Both the position numbers and the translations under genes were made by a program. Positions 40,871-54,691 of a DNA stretch of 64,000 bases are shown here, piece by piece. The notes under the pieces are model-generated. The model was not told the DNA's origin. It worked only from the letters and a program-made list of their open reading frames with translations, and did not search any database. The stretch is taken from positions 91,139,097 to 91,203,096 of the forward strand of contig CM022396.1 of the NCBI GenBank assembly GCA_011833715.1, in the 5' to 3' direction. Each line of letters starts with the position of its first letter. Position 1 is the stretch's first letter. The DNA is from Carcinoscorpius rotundicauda (taxonomy: Eukaryota; Arthropoda; Merostomata; Xiphosura; Limulidae).

Positions 40871-40994
40871 GAGTTGATGGTTGGTTGATTTCGTAAGAAG
40901 GAATTACGATACAAACAACAGTGATGTTTAATTAAAATTTTAATTAGCGTTAACTTCGGTTATTATATATAGTTTATAACAGCAAGAAATATTG

Positions 40995-41080
40995 GGTTGT
41001 TTTTTTGTTTCAAATTTCGCTCAAAACTACACGAGAGTTATCTGCACTAGCCGTCCCAAACATAGCGGTGTACGACTATC
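40995..41080 (-). mobile_element. SINE family A, 3' fragment
   Basis: tttgtttcaaatttcgctca, ctacacgagagttatctgcactagccgtccc matches the inverted family A end; the head is absent. Confidence 0.65.
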
Positions 41081-41189
41081 AATTTGTAAAAAGGCAATCA
41101 TATTAAAAAAAAGAATTTATTAATTAAAAATTTAAAATAGTGATAAATAGATCAATGGTCATTAAAAACAAAAAATTTGTAAGGTGGAT

Positions 41190-44100
41190 AGCGTCACCAT
41201 CGCTAATAACGCTATCCAACGTTATGGATAAACCTTGGGACAATGTCTAAAATGGTGGCATCGTTGAAAGTCGAAAAATGTGGCTTATTGTGACCCGAGT
41301 GTCACATAGACAACTCATTCCAAGTAGAGTGCCAAGTGGCACGGAGTCGAGTCTTGAATATAGGACCAGAGCCCATATATGGAACAGGCACAACAGTAAT
41401 TGGTGCCAGAGCAAACAGATATAGTGTTGGCGAGATCGTTCTAGCGAATACCCATATTGCCCAGTATCCAAAAAAAAAACTGGGCGGAAATAGATGTTAG
41501 AGAGAAATGGGCCAGTCGGTTTTGAATATGGGCGAGAACAGGGCGTGAACCAAGGTAAAACGATTCCAGTGCCTGTAGAAAACTAAGAGAGTCACTATAA
41601 ATTTGAGTACTGACTAGCTTCTATGTGATCCAGGGCAAGGGAAACGGCATAGCGTTTAGCAGTGAGCTCAGAATCTGTGGAGAGGATTCCCTAGACAACC
41701 ACAAGAAACCATGGCACGGCCCACACAGTCACCTGATTTCGAACCACCTGAATAAATAAGAATGAAAAGATGGTTCAAAAGATGTTAAGCAAATAACAGA
41801 CAGTATTTCCCATAAGAAGTGTCTGATTTTCTCAAACTTCTTGAAGAAGGTCACATTTTGGGATTGTAAGCAGCCATGGTGGGATGGGCTGACCAGCAGA
41901 TACAGTAATTTTATTCAAGGACAGACCAGTCAAATGCGCCTGGATACGAAGGCGCAAAGGAGCAATAGCAGATCGTCTGCCCTGAAAAAGTATGGCCCAC
42001 CAAGGAAGAAAAACAACTCCAGGTGAGATGCTTTGGTTAGGAAAAAAAGTTTTGAAGCATATAGTGAAGAGTTGCAAATGGCAGAGTGCAAAGAAGGTTT
42101 GAGACTGAATAAACTCTGAACTGGAGAAATGCAGAAAGCTCTAGTGCAGAGTCGAAGTCCGTGATGATGAATGGGGTCCAGCATCTTTAAAGCCGATGTC
42201 CTGGTAGAGTCATGGGCTAATGATCCATAGTTGAGTCTCGATCAAATAAGAGCACGATATCTTTAGCATAGAACATTGATCAGCGCCCCAAACGGTGGAA
42301 GAGAGGACATGGATGATGTTCAGTGGTCTAGTACATTTGACTTGTAGTTGCTTAATGTGTAGTATAAAGTTCAGCTTAGAGTTTAACATGAGCCACAAGA
42401 ACTTTATCTGAAGGACCACAGGTAGCATAACTTTGCCGATACGGATCAGGGCAAATACTCCGTTGGCGGCAAAAGTGCATGCAAACAGTTTTAGAAAGAG
42501 AGAGAAGTTATTAAAACTGTTTGCTGTGGACCACTTCAGTAAATGATTGGGGCAGTCTGTAGATGCTATTCTATAGATCTCATGTTCGATGACTGACATG
42601 AGATGAGAGGGTCATCAACATAGGACCCGTTTGTAACAGTAATAGGGAATTGTTCAGTGATGGTATTAATTTTTATACTAAGAAGTGTGGCACTCAAAAC
42701 ACAACCATGAGAGACGCCAAGTTCTGTAGAAAAGGACAGGAAAGTGTCGAACCCATATTAACTTGGAATCGCCTGTTCATTAAAAAAAATAAATAAAAGT
42801 GGGTAAATGGTGGCGACGTAACTCGTATATGGAGGCCTCTCAAAATGCCATTCCTCCTTGTAGTATCATGAGCCTTAATGTTAAAGAATATTGATAGTAG
42901 TTGTCATGTGAGACGGTCTTTCCCGATTGGCTAAGCGTTAGCATCAAAACGTACGTCTAGTGAGCGAGAGCTCGTTGTTTGAAGACAAGCATTAACAATC
43001 CTCTCTATAGTTCTTACAGAGACAGCTCCTCAAATCAATTGGACGGTAGTTTGAAGGAATTTTAGGATGCTTTCCAGGCTTAAAAAAAGTTAGGGCAATA
43101 GCCTGGCGCCAGGCATCAGGTAAAATATTCTCCTGCCAGATCCAGTTAAAAAAAGCAGAAGAATAGCAAGATAAGTAGGAGATAGATGGCGCAACATCTC
43201 AGTGTATATCATAAGGTATAACTAATGTACTGCCAGAATGATGAAGGACCAGTCTGGATTCCACCATTATGAAAGAGCAATTATAATTATAGAAACGATC
43301 AGCTCGGAAAAAGATGAACTCTTTGCCCAAGTGTTGATGACAAAGAAGGTGGAGAATGAAGGGCTAGATATCTGGCCAAACCTATTACTAAGAGTACCAG
43401 TAATGCTCTGGGTATCAGCTACTTCTTGACCAAGAGAGAAAGATTGAATTATACTGCCCACTGACCTTTTAAATCTTGTCTCATGTGAATTTGAAAGCAA
43501 CACAGTTCGAGAGTGTGAGAGGTAGCCCACGGCCGTTTTTGAGCCTTGTGCGCCATGTGGCAGGTAGGATTCTCATATGGACGAGGATAGCATAGGAAAC
43601 ATGTCGAGGTTTTAGGAATACATCAAGCAGCTCCCTGTATAATATAGTCTGTCATGGCTGCCACGACCGCAGGATCGATTTCTGCAAGAGCAGTGAAAGA
43701 GGGCCAGTTGGCTTGATCCAGCTTACACTGGGGCACGCATTTCAGGTGTCATCAACCACGGCTGGTCTCTCTCAAAATGAGAAGAAAATGATCACTGCCT
43801 CGTGGGTTACTATCAACCCTCAATGAAAAGTTGGAGAATAATGAAGGGGAGCAACTTGAGAGATAAGTAAAGAACTGATTAGATGCATAAAAATAAGTAG
43901 AAAAAGAGGATTATGTCAATTTAAAATCTTAGGATTAAAACGGAAAATTTTCACGAGAACATCAAGGGTTGAATGATCATAAGTACCTCCAGGAGACAGA
44001 ACAAACAGTGATGGTACAACACGAATGGTTACGGTCTTCACAGGTGTATCGAGAGACAAAAACAGACTGGGCACCATCCATGTGCTTGTATATAACACAA

Positions 44101-44290
44101 TCTGTCATTTCTTTACAAAGAAAATTGCCGAAAGATGACTGTATCGGTAAGTTTCAGAAATATTTCCTGTAAGGAAAGACATACAGAATGGTAGAAAGCA
44201 ATCAGTGCTTTAATGTCGTCCAGATTAAGACGTAATCCTGTATGAAAGTGGCTATTTTTATTTGCGTGTAGGCGAATTGGGTGGAGAGCC
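41190..44290 (-). pseudogene. LINE ORF2 relic: endonuclease, reverse transcriptase, RNase H
   Basis: In minus-strand order: the endonuclease start NLDDIKALIAFYHSVCLSLQ near 44200; the reverse transcriptase C-terminal blocks KLNFILHIKQLQVKCTRPLN and VLSSTVWGAD near 42380-42290; MLDPIHHHGLRLCTRAF near 42180; and a final cysteine/His segment (CLCDTRVTISHIF) near 41290. These strings are typical of Jockey-like LINEs. At least eight frame breaks. Confidence 0.8.
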
Positions 44291-44297
44291 CTTCTGT

Positions 44298-45390
44298 TTA
44301 CGACCATGTCTTTTTTCCTTGTCTTTGTCTAGCGACCTCCAAGGGTCCTGCTATGGGTCGATTGGGCAAGTCTTTGCTGTTGAAAGAGGATTCCAGCGAT
44401 TGAGAACGTGAACGAATGATTGTTTTACATCTTGGGTCGGAAGAAGATATACCCGAAAAAATATCCGTACCCGCAACCAAAGCAAGTGGATCTTAGGATT
44501 TGCTGAAATAAATGTCAGGGCAGAGATGGGTGTTGACATTAATACATCAACTTTAACCATGGAGGTCAAAAGACTTTTCATATGCTTTGAGAATGATTTT
44601 TTAAGGCATAGAGAGATCCGTCTGCGCTCTCACTGCAGTAGGGGAATGAAGTGCAGCAGCATACGTCCAAGATAAAGTGGTGGACAGTAACTTTCGAGCA
44701 TCAAAATAAGTATTATTTTGAATATTTTAAAATGCTGCATCTGTTTTTCTTTCAATCACTTAGGGCAAGAACGAAAGGAGGATGGGCGAGTCATTACAAT
44801 TAACGAAACGAGGGTCTGTTTCACACTCATAGACAGTGTGATACTTGCTACTGAACGAGCACGTGTCAAGGAACCACGACACGATGTCTTCGAATGACTG
44901 ACCACTGCTATTGGAAACATCCGAGATAATTTAGAATATATAGCCATACTTTACAGTTAAGATAACCTGACTTGATGGTGGCAGGTGGACACGGTAATAT
45001 AAATGTTAAAATGAAAACATTGGTCGGCATCCTAATTATTTTCTTGGGCGTAGTGATACGCTTCACTGCAGAAAGTCCTGAGGTGGAGAAACTATCGAGA
45101 ATCTCCGGTTTGGGGATGTTCTTCAAGCCTCTTTCAACGGTAACTCCTCATGACGAAGTCAAAACAACATGGAGAGTAACATCAATGAGTAGATTCCCAA
45201 TCGTCTTCGAATGCAAGAGTTCAGTGTGTTTTGGAGTGGATGTTTCCACCAATATGTCACCAGAGATGAGAGTTTCAACTGATTTTGGAAACCAGCAAGT
45301 TTCTCTTGTCGCTTTCGAATCTTCAAGACGTGGTTATTTACCTATAGACTGTTTTTTTTAACTATTTTATAAGTTTCCATGGGGATAAAG
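44298..45390 (-). pseudogene. LINE ORF1 (gag-like) relic with zinc knuckles
   Basis: Minus-strand frames read KPEILDSFSTSGLSAVKRIT, PTNVFILTFILPCPPATIKS and GYLNCKV, followed across a shift by HSKTSCRGSLTRAR and RPSSFRSCPK. This is the usual gag order ending in CCHC knuckles; some knuckle cysteines are mutated to Ser or Arg. The last part (SRSQSLESSFNSKDLPNRP) precedes the ORF2 start. Confidence 0.75.
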
Positions 45391-46263
45391 TTTCCATAAT
45401 AAATAAAGTATATTTCGGTGCCCACTCCCCCAACCCACTATGGCGCCCTGAAACGGGACGCACTACAATACCAAACAAGGACATTGCAACAACGCCAGGG
45501 TTCCCTAAGCTCTATGCCCAAACACCAGCATCAGATGCAATGTTTATAACACCCGTAAAAGTGTAATTACTGGTACGATAATCCTCGCCTAAGTGGACCA
45601 TCTGATTGACACTGGGGAGCCACCCCAAGGCTGCCCGACTAGAGGAATTCAAACCTTTTTTTTGTTAGTAATTCATTGATGTCGATGCTATGGAGATTCA
45701 TAGAAGGCTTCAGAGATAGACGTATAAATGGCGTCGAGTGTACAACTGCAAAGAAAGTAACAGTAGAGCCACAAGCAAGAAATTCGGTTAGAGATAAGTA
45801 ACGTTGGTTGTTCATAGGAATGAAAGATCTAACATTTGATATAGACTAAGATTATCAAACAAAACAAACGATTATTGGAATTTCAGGTTACAACCGGTAA
45901 CTCACTCGACAGCATAGAAAAAAATAAAGAAAAATTCTTTGACTTGCCAACCGAATTCTAAAGCAACTGAACTGGCCTAAGTGAGTGTTTAACAAGAGTA
46001 TTGAATAGTGTTTGAGGTACAACTGACACTTCCACAGCGTAAGAAATGTTTGACCTGTGGTTAACTAGTGTGGAATATAATTTAAAACCCAATCGAGTCT
46101 CAGCTACAACCGTCTTTTACTATCTATAGCCAGTTGTAGCAAGGCAGTTACCCTGAATATGTAGAAATAGCCTTTAAGGCTAATTAAAACACTAGATATT
46201 CACACATTTTTAAAACAAAGTGGACTGCATGGTGTTCATATATCGACAAAACGCCAAAGACAG

Positions 46264-46399
46264 CTTGTTATTATTTTGTTATTTTGAATTAAGCACAAAG
46301 ATGCACAATGTGCTATCTGTGCTCTGCCCACCACGGGTATCGAAACCCGGATTTTAGCGTGTAAGTCCGCAGACATACCGCTGAGCCACTGGAGGGCCC
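46264..46399 (-). mobile_element. SINE family B
   Basis: Complete inverted copy from gttattttgttattttgaat to gctgagccactggagggcc. Confidence 0.86.
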
Positions 46400-47265
46400 A
46401 AAGACAGCTACAGTAGAAGAATCCTTAGCGCAACACATATTTACACCACTATACGTATAACTAACATAAAAAGTAAAGACTCCAAAATTGTTGATATAGC
46501 ACATTTAACTTTATTTATACGTTTCTATGTATATAAAACTTTTGACTTTTTGTGGTTAAAATTAATCACCTTTAAGTTCGCCTAGTTTCTACTTAAGAAT
46601 TTAGCAAATCCTTGTAACGTTACCCACCGATGGATCAATAGTAAACTTGAGGAATTTTCCTCTATAATTCAGTGTTCGACTCTGAGGCAGAATACCTAAT
46701 AAAGCCTGTTATACAGCTTTCTCAATGAAACACTAAATAGGTATTGCTGTTACCTAATAATAAAAACCTGATGGTGAGTTTATAAACTAATTCGCCACAC
46801 GACAGCGTGATATAAGCATTCAAGTTATATAATGAGTAACATAACCAACAAATATTAGACATCGTTTATACAACAATGCTAGGGTTTCCAGCAGGTACTG
46901 TCACACATTTGGACTCGTAGTCTCAAACACTTGTTAACGCGAGATACATGTATTAGCATACTAAAGCTTTAATGTAAATAATGAAACTAGAAAAATTAAA
47001 CCATTGCAATAAAGTATCTTATATTGTTAAGTTACATTGTCTTACTTCATTCTTTAATTAGGGTTAAGATACAAATTGTATGTTCGCTGTCAGAGGTTGG
47101 GGAATAGCAGCGTACGATAGACGTTGAGGATAACTTTGAAAATATAACAATTAAACAGTCATTTCTGAATCTATTTACACACACACTAGACCATGTTTAA
47201 CTTTGAGATTAAGCTACCTATCTTATCTTAAATAATAATTTGTTTGTGCTATTCACTCCACTTCT

Positions 47266-47375
47266 CGGCCGGATGGTCAGCGGCAAGCTTGGTGCTCATA
47301 AGGCTAAAATTCAAGCTTCGAACCCTGCAATTTACTCAGTAGAAATGTTCTATTGCGTAGTTTCTAATCAACAAT
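47266..47375 (+). mobile_element. old tRNA-like SINE (possible fourth head type)
   Basis: cggccggatggtcagcggca, ataaggctaaaattcaagct, tcgaaccctgcaatttactc and ttgcgtagtttc preserve the tRNA box layout with a head similar to the copy at 38578. Confidence 0.42.
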
Positions 47376-47691
47376 GAAACCCATTAATTTCCCTTCAAGA
47401 TGTTTTGTGAGAAATGAGGGACTCTCGTATCAGTTTGGGAGATGTTTGTCCCACTTGTTGTTTTTAAATAGTTGAACGTTTGAGTTGTCGTATATTTAGT
47501 CTAACTTTTCAAACATATTTTGAATAGTGTTAGCAACATTTAACGATTTCATGGAATTATTTTGGGAACTAAAAATATAGCTACGAACGATTTTATTAAT
47601 ATCGAACACGTGATTTTAAACCGATTTTAGTACATTTGTCATTTACATTATACTTTCACAGCAAATCTTGAAAGAAACGAAATTTGTGGTT

Positions 47692-47822
47692 TCGCCCCCC
47701 AGTGGCTCAGCGGTATGTCTGCGGACTTACACGCTAAAATCCGGGTTTCGATACCCGTGGTGGGCAGAGCACAGATAGCCCATTGTGTAGCTTTGTGCTT
47801 AATTCAAAAACAACAACAACAT
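47692..47822 (+). mobile_element. SINE family B
   Basis: Near-consensus copy from gccccccagtggctcagcgg to attcaaaaacaacaacaaca. atttgtggttt lies on both sides (47679 and 47820), a probable target duplication. Confidence 0.9.
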
Positions 47823-48877
47823 TTGTGGTTTCAAGTTGTGTACAACAAATCCAAATAAACGGAACGCTAATGTAAATAAATGACTCGAGATAACAGCTGT
47901 GAGAGATAGTTCAGCGACATCTGGCTTGAGGTTGGTGTAAAAAAAATACTCAAGCTTTGGAAGTTTCTAATTTTTATTTTACGAGTTGTTTTTTTTCTTC
48001 CGTAAGTTTTGTTGCCATTATTTATGACTTATCCCTACAACTTTTGCCAAAGCGCCACTGGATGTTTTCCCAGTGGTTCGTGAAATAGATTTCTATTGAT
48101 CTCCATTTACAGAAATCATCTTTGTTCTTTTTTTAAAACAAAGTTTAAAATAATTTAACTGCGCCTTGTTTACCACACACACATCGATTCATGAATTCTA
48201 GAATTACGTTTTTATGTCGTCACTGAGCTATTGGAAGCAAAGAAAGTTAAATACATTACTAAATAACCTTTGAAAGCAACATAAGGCGAGTATTACTTAC
48301 ATATCTTATTTGCTTCCGTCATTGTACGAAGTATATCAAAAGATGCTTCCAAACTTAAGGTCATTCAATCTGATGTCTTAAACTTTCCCGTTCATCTTTC
48401 ATGGAAGGATATTTTTCCCAGCTGATCATCTCTTTGTTTATGAAATCTCATTCCTCGGTTGATCCAGGATATTATGCCAGCCTTGTGGAAACTAACCTAC
48501 ACATATCCTGTCTGAAGATATTCTTCTCAATCAAAATTTGGACTTTAGTTGAACAAATTAAGTTTGTTTCATTAAATTTACGTAATAATCACGGAAAGCA
48601 CTAGTTCCTATCAAAGTAATCATTCTATTAATAAGAGTGGATGTTTTAAGAAAATTAGTTTACACTAAGAATATAAATGGTTATTTTATTACACAACCTT
48701 TTTTTTTTTTACCCAATGCCTTTTACTTCCGACTCATAATAAAACTACAGTTCTTAACGTCAATGAATAACGAACGAGTATGTATAACTAAAATTTATTC
48801 TGTAGTGAAATAGTTTAGATCAGAAACTGGAGGGTTTGAAATGATACCTATTTGTAGAGGATGAAGAGACGAGTTTA

Positions 48878-49112
48878 GATTGTTTTGTTTTGTTTTGTTT
48901 TGAATTTCGAGCAAATATAGACGAGGGCAGTTAGTCTTCACCACCCGCCATCAACGGTTGAGCTACTCTTTTACCAAAGAATAGTGGGGTTGATCGTCAC
49001 ATTATAACTGCCCCGCGGCTGAAAGGGCGAGCATATTTGTTATGACGAGAAATCGAACCCTCGACCCTCGGATTACGAGTCGAGTGCCTTAACCACGTGG
49101 CCATGCCGGGCT
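48878..49112 (-). mobile_element. SINE family A with internal deletion
   Basis: Starts with a (gtttt)n tract, lacks the tctgtgctagccgtcc segment, and ends ggccatgccgggct. Confidence 0.82.
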
Positions 49113-49221
49113 TGAGAAAAAACAAAATTAAGAAAGGAATCAATGAAATTATTTTCTAAAATCCATATTTTATACTTTATTGATTTCAAAATTCAGCGAA
49201 TTTGGAAAGTCAGATACTTGT

Positions 49222-49318
49222 TGGTTAAGTATAAAACTATACAATGTTGTGGTCACCATGGGTATCGAAACTCGGTCTTTAGCGCTAAGCCAGAGTTACC
49301 TACGAACCGCTAGTGGGC
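49222..49318 (-). mobile_element. SINE family B (decayed)
   Basis: ttaagtataaaactatacaa, caccatgggtatcgaaactc and gaaccgctagtggg outline an inverted family B copy with deletions. Confidence 0.6.
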
Positions 49319-49704
49319 AATTCGCAAGTACATTTTATATGTATCTGATAAAGAAATTTTTTTTTCAAATTTCAGTCGACGCAAAGTTTAACTACAACAC
49401 ATTTAAGAGAAAAACCATATACAATTACTTTCTCAAAAAATTCATAACACAAGTAATATTGAACAATAAATAAGTTAATTTATATTACCTTCGTTAAATT
49501 TTATGCAATTCAAGCCCATTTTAACATAATATATTAATTTATTTTCAACCCATTTTTTTGTTTTTAATACTTATGTATAAACTACAAATAATTTAATTTT
49601 TCTACACGCCATAAGATTACTATTTAGTGAAAAAATAAATATTTTATATGATATGATTGATACAATAAACTTCCTGCACGTGATGATAGGATCTCCCAGA
49701 AAAC

Positions 49705-49912
49705 GCCCGGCATGGCCAAGTGGTTAACACTTGACTTGTAATCTGAGGGTCCCAGGTTCAAATTTCCATCACACCAAACATGCTCACCCTTTCAGTCGCG
49801 GAAGCGTTATAATTGGTGACCACTAGCCGCCTTAGTCTCTAGTCTTAAACTGAATTAAGGACGGCTAGCATAAATAGCCATCGTAGTTTTGCGCGATATT
49901 CAAAAACCAATA
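49705..49912 (+). mobile_element. SINE family A with internal deletion
   Basis: Good head (gcccggcatggccaagtggt, ccaggttcaaatttcc), then part of the body is missing, and the tail is ttgcgcgatattcaaaaacc. Confidence 0.8.
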
Positions 49913-49984
49913 AACAGTCTTCCAGGGAAGGTTCTGTATTTGGAGTTTAACACTTGTCACTATCAGGCAAGTTATCTGAACTGT

Positions 49985-52960
49985 AAATTATGATTATATT
50001 TACAATTAATTCAAATCTTTGTGTCTGCAATTTTGCTATTATAAGACGTCGTGTAGGGGAAGTTTATTTAACGTGTGCTCCTTACGTTGGAAACATCACG
50101 ATGTCTGCAAGTGTCAAATGGGCCATCAAAGCGTCCGTAGTGGTTGTTACTTGCTCTTGTACTTTAGTTTGTCCTAAATGAATGGAAGAAAAAGGTGGAA
50201 CATTTATATACTCTAAACGTCCTATTTTGAGGCACAATAGGTGTCCTCTGTTTCATCTTGGACACATGCTGCTGCCATCTGTTCCACTACTACAGTGAGA
50301 GAGTCCTAAAATATCTTTGTGCCTCTCTCTCTCCACGTAAAAAAAGTCTTGTCATGTATGGATGAAAGAGTTGACAAGTCTACGTCTACTCTGACTTCCT
50401 TCTGGACAATCACATTCAGTAACTGCTTTGGCCCCCTCTCCTGCAGCTCCGAGGTGCAGAACCATTTTTGATCACAACCACAGTTTATATATTTTTTTTT
50501 CTGATAGAGATCGAGTCCAATCAAACTAGAGTAGGCTCAGTGATGTTGACAGATCTTTTCCTATTAAATAAAAATCTCCTGGTCACAAGGATTTCACACC
50601 TAGTTCTGCTCCTACGTAAATATCTAATAGCTTGGTACAGTAATACTGTCAAACTTTTTGTTGTACGTTGGGTGAAATTGAGTAATTGGTCAAGTTCTAA
50701 TGTTGTGTGCATCTCCTTCCAGAAAGAGTTTATATAGGTATGGCAGTGCTAGTTGACCAGCATATATCCATCTTCTTTACGTCACTTAACGCTGTAACCA
50801 TCTGCATCATCTTCGAGTCATACAATCACCATGTTCTTTTTACCTGGTAACCTAAATATATTTGCAATAATTTTGACCTCGATGATCTAAAAAGCATTTA
50901 TATCCCTTTTATGTCTTAGGAGATAGTAGTGGACACATTATACCCTTGTAATGAGCGATAATACCGACAGAAACAGCTATAATGTGGGGCATATACTCAC
51001 TCACAATCTCTTCAATAAGGTTATATTTTATGCTCTCAGTCCACCTTTTACAACTAAATCTATATCTGTAGACGTTAATTTTTCTTTTATTTCTTCTTGG
51101 AGGAGAGACAGTGACCCATGGGGCAGTGATAATTCTCCCATCATTTTGAAGTAAATTTACTTCGGTCGATCCCACCTGACCCTTCTGTCATGGTGGAAGT
51201 TAGAGCATCTGAATAGCTGTTCTTCGCTGCTCATTGAATTTAATTCTGCTGTCTTTTATCTACTAACGACTGTATGAAGGCAGTAACTAATTGTATCATT
51301 CAAGCATTTACTCGTTACATCATCAGAATCCAACACGTAAACAATGGTTTTCTCATCTTTTGTGGTCTCCTGTCTGTCAGCAGCCAAAATATCAATATCT
51401 TTCCCAGTGTCTTACTTTCTAACCACGTTATTTTCCAGCAAGCTCATGTCCGTGCTTGGCTAGTTAGGCATTGGAGTAGGAAGGAATCATTGTTTAAGTT
51501 TATTAAGATATATATTCTGTATCAGTCTCAATACCTGGGAAATCAATGGTGCGTTTCCATCCTTTATCCATCTACCATTAAATAGCCTGGAAGCTGCTGA
51601 TGGACAGAACATCTCCAATCTTATTAGAGAGTGATTTCCATCTTCAAATCTCAGGCTGAGAGATTACCACTTTCACTTCAGATAGATCTGTTAGATTACA
51701 ACTGCCTATTTATACTGTTGGAATTTAAGCTAGCTCGTTGGTCAGAGAATCCATCAATGAGCCCTAATGATTTTCACTACGAAATGCTCCACTACTTTAT
51801 TTGTGCTCTTCCTCTATTTCTTATAAGTGAATATGGCAAAAAATGAGCAAACGTAACGCTTGTCCCAAAAAAACAACAAAACTTTCCTTTCTCAAAGCTT
51901 ATGAAAGATCAAAATTATCATCATCCTCCAATGGCTTTCAGGAGCTCTGACCGTAAGGTCAGAAAGATTGTGGTTATCCACATCCTCGATTCAGCTAACC
52001 TTCATTTGGCCACACACTGTTGGTTTTTTTCAACTGTCAACTCTGATTTGTCTTGTATCCTCCATCAGAAAAGCTTTCTTTAAAAGAGAATCTTGTTTCT
52101 TTTTTATTATTATTTTGAAGAGGATTGTGACACTATACGAAGGTTTTATATTTTGTAACTTATTTGGCAAGATATTCCAAATCCAAATGAGCTCGACTTT
52201 GACCCATTCTTTTATTCAAAAGCTGGAGTTTCTCTTCGCTGTATTGAATATCAGCCTTTTCAGTATAAAGATCAACACTAAGAAACTTCTTCTGCTGTTG
52301 TGATCAGCTTTTATATTGACAACTTCTATATTTCGTTTCAACCATCAAACGTGAAGAGTGGTAGCTATCAATTACTTGTTGGGATGAACAACAACGAAGT
52401 TACCTTTCTTAAAAACCATTTGTATTCATTATTGTTGGAAATAGAGTTTACACCCTAATCCAAAACTTGTATTTGGTGTTGTTTTCATTATTTCTAAGAA
52501 AAAACATCTCGGGTTGAATTTTATTCTTCACATTAAAGATCTTCGTATCAAGTACAGTAGCACTAAACATCCTTCTTGTCCTCTCTCTCTCTCTCTCTCT
52601 TCGTGGAGGGTGGATCAATATTCTATGTAAAAGATCTGTGGTTTCAAACTAGATTATGGGCCTCTGGCTCTGCTAGAACCTCTGACAGATACTGGACTTT
52701 TATCACCTGGGGATTTAGCTTTGCACAGGGTTTTTCCATACTCTGCTAGTTCCCAGTCTGTACACCGAGTCAAATGGACTTCCTTTTTCAATTCAAACAT
52801 TTCCAGTTTTATGCCAACAAGCTTTCATGAACCATCATATCTCCTTTGGGGTTGTCTTTCTTCATCATTTGATGTGCGTTGATGGGATTCCGATATATAC
52901 TGTTTGCTATTTTCCAATCAAAACTTAAGAGCTCTGTAATCATCTAAGAAATCTCATAGT
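49985..52960 (+). mobile_element. Jockey/I-type LINE relic (gag end, endonuclease, reverse transcriptase)
   Basis: Plus-strand strings in order: a gag remnant near 50090 (KCQMGH) and PK-stop-MEEK near 50170; the endonuclease end WRRDSDPWGSDNSPIILK at 51096-51152; the pre-RT motif LARWSENPSMSPNDFHYEML near 51730; the catalytic-box region SFYIDNFYISFQPSNVKSGS near 52320 (consensus YVDD, here YIDN); and a C-terminal repeat of LYTESNGLPF type near 52760. Multiple stops and shifts; the 5' part is missing. Confidence 0.75.
52584..52602. repeat. (CT)n microsatellite
   Basis: Nine to ten CT units inside the LINE relic. Confidence 0.85.
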
Positions 52961-54690
52961 ATGCTGTGTTTCAACTGTCTAAACGTTTCCTCAAATCTGG
53001 TCATTAACCATACAAGCATTTTAATAAATTATGTTAATTGTTATTAAAGTGCGTTTTGGAGGAACTTTTCCACACAAGTCTGCTTATTCTATACAAAAAA
53101 GTGAGAAATAATGTGAATACATATCTGTTAGTAACGAATGTTCCTTTGTACTCCTCGTGAAAGATAAATTGTCCTATAAAATTAACTCAACTGGTCAGTA
53201 AGATTTGGTCGGTGAAATCGATGCCAGATTTTTAGATTCCAGTACTTAAAGTTGTTTGTAGTCTTAGTGCAAAATGATCACTAGCGAAACACTTTGAAAG
53301 TTATTATTTTCTGAACAAAAAGCGTAATATTACATACTAATTAGGCTTTGCTTTATTAGATATAAATAAGATGGCTAAGAATAATAATAATAATAATAAT
53401 AATATGGAAATGTTACTTTAAAACATTATTCTATTACTATTTAATGTTATTAAAAACACAGAAACTTAAAATACACAAACCTTAACACAGAGCTATCTAT
53501 AAGCTATCTATACTCAATTTAATGTATATACAGTGGAAAAACAAACATTTAAGTATTATCTAACATTAATGTATAAATAGAACATTTATAATAAAAGAGT
53601 GCCCTCCTATGTGATGAAGTAAAGTTTATAAGCCACACTGTAAGCTGATAGACTCAAGAGCAAGCTAAGCGATTCAGTTTACTTTAAAATCATGTTTCCA
53701 CGTTCACGAAGGTTTAAAACAGTGTAATTATTGTCTTGAATATGACTAAAGCATTTGAAGTAGTGTTTATGTTGAACATGAAGACGACAGAATTAAAATG
53801 ACGCTAAAACCATCACAACCACAACTCGTGTTTCCATTTTATTCCTCACTTCACAATTTATCCAGACTATTTTTTGGCAACAACGGAAACAGTAATTTTT
53901 GTTTTTAAATCAATACTTGAGAACAGATTATAAGCTGGAGCTTTAGTGTTTCGTCATGTCAGACTACTAGGCTTCCAGGACATTTTGAGTTGATTACGCC
54001 GAGTTTAGACCCAAGCTGCAGCTTCCAAAATTTCCATTTTGCTTAATTATTACGTACGCAAAACTGACTTTGAAACCACTACTGACTGACCCACCCACCT
54101 CAAAGTGCTGTGTTGCGACAAACACAATCAAGCCAAATACATAAGTTACGGAAATAAATCAGCTTTAAAAGCATTAGTTACGTCAATACTAGCAGTTAAT
54201 CGTACAGTTCACTTACCATCAAAATCAGTCAGTCACTTAGCAATATTGTGTTGCTATAGCGACTACCTGCTGAATGTTTAAAACAGGCAAGTAATCAAGC
54301 GTTTCTGTTTTGTTTCTGTAAACATCAAATAGTTGCTGTAAACCTTTAAAAACGTTGTTACTCGCATCTTTATATAAAGCAACGGAACATCTTTATATAA
54401 AGCAACTGAGAACAGCGACATCAGCATTGTTAATTAAAAGTGTCGAGTATAGTTGTAGAGTTAGTTAATTTTAATAGTTTCAAGATGTAACGGATTTACC
54501 ATTATATATATATTTTATAATTAATGTTGTAGTTAAGACGTATTTAGAAATGCATGTTTAAATTATTAATGCGTTTTACGAAAGTGCCACCAATTTTCTA
54601 AATTGGTGGAAAGATTGTCGAGTGTAAAAATCAAGAACGTGTTTTACAAAATTACTAGCGTGTCTTTGAATGTTGTTGCCAATTATTTGT
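52961..54690 (+). other. intergenic, no gene recognised
   Basis: AT-rich sequence with an (AAT)n microsatellite at 53379-53404 and a 19-base direct repeat (aacatctttatataaagcaa) at 54365-54405. No coding frame is supported. Confidence 0.6.
53379..53404. repeat. (AAT)n microsatellite
   Basis: About eight AAT units. Confidence 0.92.
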
Positions 54691-54691
54691 T

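Larger units (their letters stand above)
41130..45660 (-). mobile_element. Jockey/I-type non-LTR retrotransposon, nearly full length, broken
   Basis: Read on the minus strand, the element runs from a GC-rich leader (45660-45400) through a gag-like ORF1 and an ORF2 with endonuclease, reverse transcriptase and RNase H remnants, ending near 41130. Frequent stops and frameshifts make it inactive. A relative occupies 62090-63895 and a more distant one 49985-52960. The plus-strand frame at 44972-45361 is only the antisense of gag. Confidence 0.82.
45661..49700 (+). other. intergenic, SINE-bearing, otherwise featureless
   Basis: Apart from five SINE copies and one tRNA-like scrap, I see nothing coding on either strand; short frames such as 48401-48604 and 49180-49473 overlap SINEs or are AT-rich. 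Confidence 0.6.

Noticed and set aside
44972..45361. 129-codon plus-strand frame with a signal-peptide-like start
   Set aside because: It is the antisense of the LINE gag, whose minus-strand frame shows clear family motifs.
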